This document shows positions 34,425 to 41,232 of a DNA stretch of 64,000 nucleotides, in pieces (the stretch's first letter is position 1; every line of letters starts with the position of its first letter). The translations under genes and the position numbers were made by a program. The notes under the pieces are model-generated. The model did no database searches. It was not told the origin of the DNA and saw only the letters and a program-made list of their open reading frames with translations. The DNA comes from Amycolatopsis lurida. Lineage in GTDB: Bacteria; Actinomycetota; Actinomycetes; Mycobacteriales; Pseudonocardiaceae. The stretch covers positions 4,805,501 to 4,869,500 of the forward strand of contig NZ_FNTA01000004.1 in the NCBI RefSeq assembly GCF_900105055.1, read 5' to 3'.

Positions 34425-34832
34425 CTAACGCACAGACAGATTCGCGACCGCTCGGACGACGGCGGTGCAGCGGTCTTCGACGTAGGCCAATCCGCCTTCT
34501 TCGGCGATCCGGCGGGACTCGGCGGAGACGATGCCCTGCTGCAGCCAGAGCGCCTTCGCGCCGATCGCGACGGCCTGTTCGGCGATCGGCGGAGTGTCCT
34601 CGGCCGGCCTGAAAACGTCGACCAGGTCGACGGGCTCCGGGATGTCGGTGAGCGAGCGATAGACCTTCTCGCCCAGCAGCTCGTGGGCCGACGGGTGGAC
34701 GGGGATGATCCGGAACCCGTGTGCCTGCAGCACGGCGGCGACCCCGTGCGAAGCCTTGGCCGGATCACGGCTCAGCCCCACGACGGCGATCGTCTTCGAT
34801 CCGGCGAGGATCTCGGTGGCGCGATCGGTCAT
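34425..34832 (-). CDS. CoA-binding domain protein (YccU-like)
   Basis: This 135-residue single-domain Rossmann protein matches the YccU/CoA_binding_2 family. The N-terminal TIAVVGLSRDPAKASHGVA is followed by YRSLTDIPEPVDLVDVFRP and the conserved ALWLQQGIVSAESRRIAEEGG. The family resembles the CoA-binding half of succinyl-CoA synthetase, but its role is unclear. It is monocistronic with a strong terminator. Confidence 0.87.
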   Translation of the reverse strand: MTDRATEILAGSKTIAVVGLSRDPAKASHGVAAVLQAHGFRIIPVHPSAHELLGEKVYRSLTDIPEPVDLVDVFRPAEDTPPIAEQAVAIGAKALWLQQGIVSAESRRIAEEGGLAYVEDRCTAVVRAVANLSVR

Positions 34833-34891
34833 ACCGGGTTCAACGACGGCGGGTGGCCGCGCATTCCTGCTGAGGTACGGCGAACGTGACG

Positions 34892-34943
34892 GACCTCGTG
34901 AGTGGTAAGTGTCGTTCTAACGACACTTACCACTCACGAGGTC
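34892..34943. repeat. Perfect 25-bp inverted repeat with 2-nt loop
   Basis: A 25-nt arm (34892-34916, GACCTCGTGAGTGGTAAGTG then TCGTT) is followed by CT and its exact reverse complement (34919-34943). It lies in the 128-bp gap between two minus-strand genes and ends 18 bp past the stop of the upstream transcribed gene (34961). It could serve as a terminator for that gene but has no U-tract, and a 52-bp near-uninterrupted palindrome is unusually long for that purpose. Confidence 0.9.
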
Positions 34944-34960
34944 TGTCCCGCGTGGCAGCT

Positions 34961-35533
34961 CTAGAGCTTCCAGAGCCGCAGGCCCCGCACGCGGTACACC
35001 GGCCAGACGACGTGCCAGGCGCGGCGGCGCAGGAAGACCGCGGAGCAGGTGAGGACGCTGCGCGCGGACGTCGTCGCGACGTCGTGGCGATCCGGCCAGC
35101 TCGCGCCGTGCCGACCGGCCGCGATGCGGAAGACGTTGACCAGGCCGCGGCCCTGCAGATCGAATTTCGCCCCCGTGTCACCGGAATCCGGGGTCAGGGA
35201 GGCGATCTCCTGGCCGAACGCGGCCGCGGGCGCGGGCCCCGCGTCGGCGGGGAGGTCACCGACGGTCGCCGAGACCGCCTTGCCGTAGAGACGGCGGGTG
35301 TAGCGCTGGAGCAGCAGCCGCTCCCACAGCGGCAGGACACGGCGGTGCTTCAGCAGCGCCGAACACTCCGCGTGCCCGATGGCGAAGATGTCGGTCAGCT
35401 CGTCGTAGGCGTTGTGCGCGGTGGGCTCATTGAGGTGCACTCGTACCTCGTAGCGGATGCGCGCGGTGAGCTCGTCGAGCTCTTCGCGACGGTCGATCCT
35501 GGCCTTCGCCCGTGAGAGCGCCCAATCGGACAT
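34961..35533 (-). CDS. Uncharacterised protein
   Basis: This 190-residue soluble protein is basic at its C-terminus (SAVFLRRRAWHVVWPVYRVR). The N-terminal third is helical and charged (SRAKARIDRREELDELTARI). No known domain, signal peptide or catalytic motif is recognised. The frame is clean across its length, ATG start, and typical high-GC codon pattern, so it is probably a real gene. It stands alone between a palindromic repeat and the divergent hydratase operon. Confidence 0.6.
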   Translation of the reverse strand: MSDWALSRAKARIDRREELDELTARIRYEVRVHLNEPTAHNAYDELTDIFAIGHAECSALLKHRRVLPLWERLLLQRYTRRLYGKAVSATVGDLPADAGPAPAAAFGQEIASLTPDSGDTGAKFDLQGRGLVNVFRIAAGRHGASWPDRHDVATTSARSVLTCSAVFLRRRAWHVVWPVYRVRGLRLWKL

Positions 35534-35695
35534 GGGAGCAGGCTAGGTGATGATCGGGGTCGTGCGAGACCCTTTCGGCCTAATCAGTACGGCGGCGGCC
35601 AGGACTCGGCCTGACCCCGTGCGTACCGGCCAGTGGAACGGGCGTCTTGTGCGGGCCCAGGCGACGGGGCAGAGTTCGGCTGTCGGAAGGAGCCC

Positions 35696-36493
35696 ATGGA
35701 CGCCAGCACGCTGCAGGAGGCCGCGGCCGCGCTGCTCAGCGCGTACGAGACCGGCAAGCCGATCGCGCCCCTCATCGAGACGTACCCCGCCGCGACCTTG
35801 GAGGACGCGTACCGCATCCAGCAGCGGCTCGTCCGCCACTGGGCCGAACGCGGCGACGAGGTGCGCGGGCACAAGGTCGGTCTCGCGTCCGCCGCCATGC
35901 AGCGGCAGATGGGCGTCGATCAGCCGGACTACGGCCATCTGACCGCCTCGATGTTCCACCTCGAACACCAGCCGATCCCGATCGGCGGCTTCCTCCAGCC
36001 GAGGATCGAGCCGGAGATCGCGTTCGTGCTCGGCTCGCGGCTGCGCGGTCCCGGCATCACGGTGGCGGACGCGCTGCGGGCGGTGGACTTCGTCGTCCCG
36101 GCGCTGGAGATCGTCGATTCCCGCATCCAGGACTGGAAGATCAGCATCGTCGACACGATCGCGGACAACGCGTCCTCGGGCGGGGTCGTCCTCGGCAGCA
36201 GGCCGACCGCGATCGGCGACATCGACCTGCGGCTGGTGGGTTGTGTCCTGCACCAGAACGGCGAGATCGCGGCGACCGGCGCGGGCGGCGCGGTACTCGG
36301 CTCGCCGGTGAACGCGCTGGTGTGGCTCGCGAACACGGTCGGGCCGCTCGGCGTCGCGCTCGAACCGGGGCACGTCGTGCTGCCGGGTTCGATGACGCGT
36401 GCGATCCCGGTGAGTCCGGGCGACACCGTCGTCGCGACGATGGCGGGGCTCGGCAGTGTCACCGCGAAGTTCTCCGGGGAGGAACGGCCGTGA
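35696..36493 (+). CDS. 2-keto-4-pentenoate hydratase family protein
   Basis: This 265-residue protein belongs to the hydratase/decarboxylase (FAH-like) family that adds water to 2-hydroxypenta-2,4-dienoate in meta-cleavage pathways. Visible family segments are GHKVGLASAAMQRQMGVDQP, the metal-binding RIEPEIAFVLGSRL with EIVDSRIQDW, and DNASSGGVVLGS. AAGGAG lies 4 nt before the ATG. Its stop overlaps the next gene's GTG (GTGA), so the pair is coupled. The partner is a paralogous 4-oxalocrotonate decarboxylase-like protein; the aldolase and acylating aldehyde dehydrogenase that normally follow are absent. Confidence 0.87.
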   Translation: MDASTLQEAAAALLSAYETGKPIAPLIETYPAATLEDAYRIQQRLVRHWAERGDEVRGHKVGLASAAMQRQMGVDQPDYGHLTASMFHLEHQPIPIGGFLQPRIEPEIAFVLGSRLRGPGITVADALRAVDFVVPALEIVDSRIQDWKISIVDTIADNASSGGVVLGSRPTAIGDIDLRLVGCVLHQNGEIAATGAGGAVLGSPVNALVWLANTVGPLGVALEPGHVVLPGSMTRAIPVSPGDTVVATMAGLGSVTAKFSGEERP

Positions 36494-37251
36494 GCCTTGG
36501 TGTGCGGGAGGCGGCGGAAGCGCTGCTGTCCGGGGAAGAACGCGAACCGCTGACCGACGCCTGGCCGGAACTGGACGTCGATACCGCCTATGCGATCCAG
36601 GACGAGGCGCTGCGGCTTCGGCGGGCACGCGGCGAGACGGTGATCGGCGTCAAGCTGGGCCTGACCTCGCGAGTGATGCAGCGGCGGATGGGGATCGCTT
36701 CGCCGTTGCTCGCGTGGCTGACCGACGCGATGGTGCTGCCCGCCGGTGTCCCGCTGCCGTCGCTGATCCACCCGCGGGCGGAACCCGAGCTGGTCTTCGT
36801 GCTGGGCGACCGGCTCGCGGGCCCCGGTGTCACCGCGGCGACCGCGATGGCGGCGGTGGACCGGGTCCACGGCGGCATCGAGATCGTCGACAGCCGCTAC
36901 CGTGACTACCGGGGCAAGCTCCCGGACGCCGTGGCGGACAACGGTTTCTCGGCGTATTTCACGCTGGGACCGGTCGGCGTCGAACCATCCACAGTGGACC
37001 TTTCGCTGGAGGCGGCGCTTTTGGAGGTCGACGGTGCCATCGTCGACACCGCGACAGGTGCGGCCGTGCAGGGACATCCGGCGGAAGCCCTGGCGCTGGC
37101 GGCCAACACCCTCGGTGCCCGAGGGCTCGCGCTGGAGCCCGGCTGGATCGTGCTCACCGGCGGGATGACCGACGCGGTCGACGTGCGCCCGGGTTCACGG
37201 GTGGCGGCGCATTTCTCGCATCTGGGTTCGATCACGCTCGCCGGGTCTTGA
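36490..37251 (+). CDS. 4-oxalocrotonate decarboxylase-like protein (2-keto-4-pentenoate hydratase paralogue)
   Basis: This 253-residue paralogue of the preceding gene carries GVKLGLTSRVMQRRMGIASP, the metal ligands in HPRAEPELVFVLGDRL and EIVDSRYRDYRGK, and DNGFSAYFTLGP. In known pathways the decarboxylase forms a complex with the hydratase to channel the unstable dienol, so adjacency of two paralogues supports a hydratase/decarboxylase pair. Assignment of which gene is which rests on subtle similarity and could be reversed. The 3' end overlaps the convergent hydrolase gene by 20 nt. Confidence 0.82.
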   Translation: MSLGVREAAEALLSGEEREPLTDAWPELDVDTAYAIQDEALRLRRARGETVIGVKLGLTSRVMQRRMGIASPLLAWLTDAMVLPAGVPLPSLIHPRAEPELVFVLGDRLAGPGVTAATAMAAVDRVHGGIEIVDSRYRDYRGKLPDAVADNGFSAYFTLGPVGVEPSTVDLSLEAALLEVDGAIVDTATGAAVQGHPAEALALAANTLGARGLALEPGWIVLTGGMTDAVDVRPGSRVAAHFSHLGSITLAGS

Positions 37252-38116
37252 CGTCGGCGCGGTCGGCCGTCCGGACCAGACCACGTGCCAGCCGTGGCCA
37301 GATCGCGCGCGGGAGGTCGTGTCCCATCCCGGGGACGATGTCCACTTCGGACTCCCGCAGTGCGCGGGCCGTCGCCCGGCCGCCGGAAACGTGCACGAGC
37401 GGATCCTTCGAACCGTGCACGACCAGTGCGGGCACTTCGAGTTTCCGCAACGCGCGGAAGCGATCCCGGCTCGAAACGATCGCCGCCAGCTGCCGCGCGG
37501 TCCCGCCGGGATCGACGCCGCGGTCGAAGGACCGCTCCGCGCGTTCACGCATCCTGGTCTCGTCGAAGGGGTAGCCGGGCGAGCCGATGACGCGGAAGGT
37601 GCGCACCAGCGAATCGACGTACTCCTCGCGGCTGCGAGGAGGCGCCGAAAGCAGCATCGCCATCGCCTTGGCACTCGGCCGCCCGACGAACCGGTTGCCG
37701 GTGGTCGACATGATCGACGTCAGCGATCGCACCCGCGACGGATATTCGATGGCCAGCGTCTGCGCGACCATTCCGCCCATCGACGCGCCCACGACGTGCG
37801 CGCTCTCGACGCCGAGTGCGGTCAGCAGCCCGGCGGCGTCCCCCGCCATGTCCGCCAGGGAGTACGGCGCCGTGCGCAGGGCGTACGCGAGCGGCAGGTT
37901 CGCCCGGCCGGACATCCGGCTGGACCGGCCGGCGTCCCGGTTGTCGTAGCGGATGACGTAGAACCCCTCTGCCGCGAGGTTTTCGCAGAGTTCGTCGTCC
38001 CACCAGATCATCTGCGACGCCAAACCCATGATCATCAGCAACGGCCTGCCGTCCGGCCGACCGAACGTCTCGTGGCACAGCTGGATGCCGTTCACTTCGG
38101 CGATCTTCTCCGGCAT
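37232..38116 (-). CDS. Alpha/beta hydrolase
   Basis: This 294-residue alpha/beta hydrolase has the nucleophile elbow GASMGGM (Ser near residue 117), oxyanion segment IMGLASQMIWWDD, acid HGSKDPLVH and late His in GMGHDLPR. The enzyme family spans esterases, meta-cleavage product hydrolases and lactonases. The IMGLASQMIWWDDELCENLA type of N-terminus is common in actinobacterial carboxylesterases. The ATG at 38116 is chosen because the domain starts there. It lies 32 nt after the small acidic protein gene on the same strand. Confidence 0.87.
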   Translation of the reverse strand: MPEKIAEVNGIQLCHETFGRPDGRPLLMIMGLASQMIWWDDELCENLAAEGFYVIRYDNRDAGRSSRMSGRANLPLAYALRTAPYSLADMAGDAAGLLTALGVESAHVVGASMGGMVAQTLAIEYPSRVRSLTSIMSTTGNRFVGRPSAKAMAMLLSAPPRSREEYVDSLVRTFRVIGSPGYPFDETRMRERAERSFDRGVDPGGTARQLAAIVSSRDRFRALRKLEVPALVVHGSKDPLVHVSGGRATARALRESEVDIVPGMGHDLPRAIWPRLARGLVRTADRADVKTRRA

Positions 38117-38148
38117 CAGGACAGTGTGACCGTCCCAGGCGAAATCGG

Positions 38149-38340
38149 CTACGCCTCCTCGATGTGGACGGCTTGGCTTTCCGGCCCGGCCGTTCGCTGC
38201 GTGCCCTCGTCTTCGGCGATCTCTTCCGGCTCGGTGTCGCCCGGTTCGCCGCCATCTGGCCTGCTGAGCTGGACGGCTTCTTCCGAGGCGTCGGCCGGGC
38301 TCGGGCCGTCGGCTGCTTCGCGGTCTTCCTGGTCGGACAT
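38149..38340 (-). CDS. Small acidic protein (63 aa)
   Basis: This 63-residue, highly acidic, cysteine-free protein (MSDQEDREAADGPSPADASE at the N-terminus, AVHIEEA at the end) is predicted to be disordered. An excellent RBS, GGAGGAACC, directly precedes the ATG, which supports translation. It sits 44 nt behind an ABC exporter gene and 32 nt ahead of a hydrolase gene on the same strand, so all three may form one operon. No family recognised. It could be a chaperone-like or regulatory peptide, or a precursor exported by the ABC protein, but no leader/core signature is present. Confidence 0.6.
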   Translation of the reverse strand: MSDQEDREAADGPSPADASEEAVQLSRPDGGEPGDTEPEEIAEDEGTQRTAGPESQAVHIEEA

Positions 38341-38384
38341 GGTTCCTCCGGTGGATCGGGTCCTTGCCGTCCACGGATACCCGC

Positions 38385-40316
38385 TCACTCGCCGCGATAC
38401 GCACGGGCCTGGATTTCGTAAAGCTCGTGGTAGAGGCCTCCTGCCTCGATGAGTTCGGCGTGCGTGCCCTGCTCGATCAGCCGTCCTTTCTCCAGCACCA
38501 GGATCCGGTCCGCGGAGCGGATGTTGGCCAGCCGATGGGTCACCAGGATCGTCGTGCGCCTGCCCGCCGCGGAAACGCTCGCGTGCCTCAGGCCCGCGAA
38601 GACCCGTGCCTCGGCCTTCGCGTCGAGGGCGGCCGTCGGCTCGTCGGCGACCAGGACGGCGGCGTCGCGGTAGATCCCGCGAGCGATGCCCATCCGCTGC
38701 CACTGCCCGCCCGAAAGGTCCTGCCCGTCGTTGAACTTCTTGGACAGCACCGTTTTCTCCTTGGCGGGCAAGGAATCGATCACTTCGTCGGCGCCGGAAG
38801 AGGTGATCGCGTCATGCCATGCGGCGCGCTCCGGGTCTTCCCGGCCGAGCCTGCCGACGGTCACGTTGTGCTCCGCGGTCATCGGCCATTCGGCGGGATC
38901 CTGGGCGATGACCGCGATGTTGGCGTGCACCGACTCGTGATCGGCGCCGGCGAGATCGACGTCGTCCCAGAACACCTTTCCCTCCGAAGGCGGATAGAGC
39001 CCGGTGAGCAGCTTGCCCAGCGTGGTCTTGCCCGAACCGTTCTCCCCGACGAGGGCGATCACCTCGCCACGCCGGATGGTCAGCGAAACCTCGCGCAGCG
39101 CGGGATTTCGCTGACCGGGATAGGTGAAGCCGACGTTCTCCAGCCGGATCTCCGCCGGATCCGGTGGCGCGGCGACCCCACCCCGCACCGGACCGCGTTT
39201 CCCGGATTCCACGAGCAACCGCTGGAAGAAGGCGATGTAGAACGACTCCTCGTACATGGCGTTCACCGCGCGCATCGTGACGGACAGCGAGTTCGACGCC
39301 GTCCGCATGGCGAGCGCGGCCGTCCCGGCGAGGGCGAGTTCCATCTGCCCGCTGTAGAGCAGGAGACCGAGCACCAGATACGCGATCGCGGTGCCCACCC
39401 CGGCCGCCGCGCGCCCGGTCAGGCGGACCATGTTGCTGCGATGCGCGAGCCGGACCTCCTCGCGCATCAGGCTTTCGGTGATCCGGCGGTACTCATCGAG
39501 CAAGGGCTCCTGCAAGGTAAGGGCGTGCCGTTCGAGGGCGAATTGGCGCCAGGTGGCCACCTCTTCGACGATCCTCTTCCGGATGTTCCGGCCGACGGTG
39601 TCGAGATAGTGCCGGTAGTTCAGCCGCGCGACCTTGGCCGCCGCCCAGCCGTCGGCCGCCGCCGCGAGCAGTAGCACCGGCGCGAGCCAAGGATTCAGCA
39701 GACCCGCCGCTACCAGCGCGGCGACCAGCGAGATCAGCGCCGACGTCAGATCCGCGATCCAGCGCAGGCTCATCTCGATCGACCGGACCCCGTCCCGCGC
39801 GCCCTGCCTGGCCAGTTCCCGGAAATCGGCGTCCTCGAAGGCCAGCAACCGGACCCTGACCATGGCGGCGGTGACCTCGTCGCCCGCCGAGGTCACGACC
39901 CGCGGCCGGAGCGTGCCCTCGACCGCGGCCACCGCCGTGTCCAGCAGCGCGCGCAAGGCGTACGAGCCGACGACGATCATCAGCGCGGGCAGCGATTCCA
40001 GCACCCTGTCCGGTGTCGGCCCGTTCTCCAGCAGTGCGGTGAACACGTTCGCCGTCGCCAGCAGGCCGAACGCCGTGACACAACCGGAAAGAACGTGGAC
40101 GACGCCGGCGAGCAGGGTCAGCCGCGCCGACGTCCGCCAGGCCAGCCGCAGCACGATCGCCACGGCGGACGGGAGCGCGCGGATGGCCTTGATCATCCCC
40201 GCGTCGGCCACCGTCTCGTCGGGCGTGGCCCAGTCGGGCATCTTCAGGTTCTCGACCCCGATCAGGGGCACGGTCGCTTCGGGCACTCCTCCTTCTCTAC
40301 GCGCACCCACCGACAT
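38385..40316 (-). CDS. ABC exporter (fused membrane and ATPase domains)
   Basis: This 643-residue half-transporter has a six-helix membrane domain (residues ~50-350) followed by a nucleotide-binding domain (~385-640). Walker A is GENGSGKTT, the signature LSGGQ is in DLSGGQWQRMG, and Walker B is VLVADEPTAALDAKAE. Similar exporters occur in peptide natural product clusters, but there is no C39 peptidase domain and no modifying enzyme nearby. It would act as a homodimer. The N-terminal ~40 residues (GARREGGVPEATVPLIGVEN) look non-conserved, so the true start may be a downstream GTG or ATG. Confidence 0.87.
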   Translation of the reverse strand: MSVGARREGGVPEATVPLIGVENLKMPDWATPDETVADAGMIKAIRALPSAVAIVLRLAWRTSARLTLLAGVVHVLSGCVTAFGLLATANVFTALLENGPTPDRVLESLPALMIVVGSYALRALLDTAVAAVEGTLRPRVVTSAGDEVTAAMVRVRLLAFEDADFRELARQGARDGVRSIEMSLRWIADLTSALISLVAALVAAGLLNPWLAPVLLLAAAADGWAAAKVARLNYRHYLDTVGRNIRKRIVEEVATWRQFALERHALTLQEPLLDEYRRITESLMREEVRLAHRSNMVRLTGRAAAGVGTAIAYLVLGLLLYSGQMELALAGTAALAMRTASNSLSVTMRAVNAMYEESFYIAFFQRLLVESGKRGPVRGGVAAPPDPAEIRLENVGFTYPGQRNPALREVSLTIRRGEVIALVGENGSGKTTLGKLLTGLYPPSEGKVFWDDVDLAGADHESVHANIAVIAQDPAEWPMTAEHNVTVGRLGREDPERAAWHDAITSSGADEVIDSLPAKEKTVLSKKFNDGQDLSGGQWQRMGIARGIYRDAAVLVADEPTAALDAKAEARVFAGLRHASVSAAGRRTTILVTHRLANIRSADRILVLEKGRLIEQGTHAELIEAGGLYHELYEIQARAYRGE

Positions 40317-40368
40317 TTTCAGAGCGGTGTGCTTCCTGATGCGTCATCGCGCCTCGGTCGCGGAGTGC

Positions 40369-40421
40369 GTTGCGAAAGCCACTTTCGCAACCTTCAGCGT
40401 TGCGAAAGTGGCTTTCGCAAC
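40369..40421. repeat. Pair of GTTGCGAAAG palindromes
   Basis: Two 23-bp palindromes, GTTGCGAAAG-CCA-CTTTCGCAAC (40369-40391) and GTTGCGAAAG-TGG-CTTTCGCAAC (40399-40421), lie 30 bp apart. Because each is nearly self-complementary and the second is the exact reverse complement of the first, the pair also forms a larger stem. It is the same family as the 21.6-kb repeats. It lies in the 443-bp gap between the divergent ABC exporter and membrane-protein genes. Confidence 0.85.
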
Positions 40422-40451
40422 CTGTGCTTAGGGCGACGCCAGGAGCGGGTG

Positions 40452-40700
40452 GTAGCGAAGGTCCCTTGCTCCCGCGGGTGACTGTGTGGGTTTCGGGACG
40501 TCTGACGTCCCGAAACCCACACGGTCGGTGAGGGTTGCTACGCGGGGTGAGGGGTGTGTGGAAATAGGGACGCTCAATGTCTCTGTTTCCTCACACCCTC
40601 CTGTCTCCCACTCCGCAGTAGCGAAGGTCCCTTGGTCCCTCAGGTGACTGTGTGGGTTCCGGGACATCCAACGCACAGGACGAAAGCCCCCTTCACCTCC
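40452..40700. repeat. Direct and inverted repeats in the exporter/membrane-protein gap
   Basis: GTAGCGAAGGTCCCTTG occurs at 40452 and again at 40618 (166 bp apart), each followed by GGTGACTGTGTGGGTT, so about 50 bp is directly repeated with a few differences. Between them an 18-bp perfect inverted repeat with a 3-nt loop spans 40484-40522 (GTGTGGGTTTCGGGACGT as left arm). A weaker hairpin (GTGTGGAAAT... / ...TTTCCTCACAC) covers ~40556-40600. No coding frame is credible; the gene at 40760 starts after this block. Confidence 0.75.
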
Positions 40701-40759
40701 CTCGAACCGTGCGTTACGCTCTCGCTAGAGCGATCTATCAAGTCGCATAGGGGGCGAAC

Positions 40760-41194
40760 ATGGAAACTCTTCAAGGCCGAGGGCTCACCGCGTTACGGCT
40801 GATCCTCGCCTTCACGCTGCTGTCCACCACGCTGCACTACGCGCACAACGTGCTCAGGGCGGCGGACTATCCGCAGGTCGAGGGCATCTCGGTGGACATG
40901 GCCGCCACCCTGGTCGTCGTCGCGTACGTCCTGCTCACCGTCTTCGGCGTGCTCGGCTACCGTGACTACCTGCGCGGACGCTATTGGCGGGCGCTCGCCT
41001 TCCTGATGGTCTACTCGCTGTCCGGTCTCGCGAGCCTCGGCCACTTCCTGGTCGCCGTGCCGCAGATCCCGGCCTTCTGGTTCGCCACGATCTACACCGA
41101 CACGGCCTCCGCGCTGGTGCTGTGGGCGTTCGTGACCTGGGCGGCGACGAAACTCAACCGGGAGCCCGCGCTCCGTGACCAACTTTCTACATAA
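40760..41194 (+). CDS. Four-helix integral membrane protein
   Basis: This 144-residue protein has four hydrophobic segments (about residues 10-30, 47-68, 76-98 and 108-130) and short loops. Histidines occur at LHYAHN in the first helix and GHF in the third, but no known domain is recognised. GGGGGCG lies just before the ATG. It stops 38 nt before boxC and could be cotranscribed with the benzoate genes, possibly as a transport or membrane accessory protein, although an imperfect dyad (41186-41221) suggests a separate boxC promoter. Confidence 0.7.
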   Translation: METLQGRGLTALRLILAFTLLSTTLHYAHNVLRAADYPQVEGISVDMAATLVVVAYVLLTVFGVLGYRDYLRGRYWRALAFLMVYSLSGLASLGHFLVAVPQIPAFWFATIYTDTASALVLWAFVTWAATKLNREPALRDQLST

Positions 41195-41221
41195 CATTGA
41201 CGCTGATCAGTGCAATGTAGA
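41186..41221 (+). promoter_or_regulatory. Imperfect inverted repeat at the boxC promoter
   Basis: TCTACAT (41186-41192) and ATGTAGA (41215-41221) are 7-bp arms flanking a region with CATTG / CAATG arms and a central CTGATCAG palindrome. It ends 11 bp before the boxC GTG start and overlaps the 3' end of the preceding gene. It is a candidate regulator site for the benzoyl-CoA genes. Confidence 0.45.
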
Positions 41222-41232
41222 CAATCGGTAGG

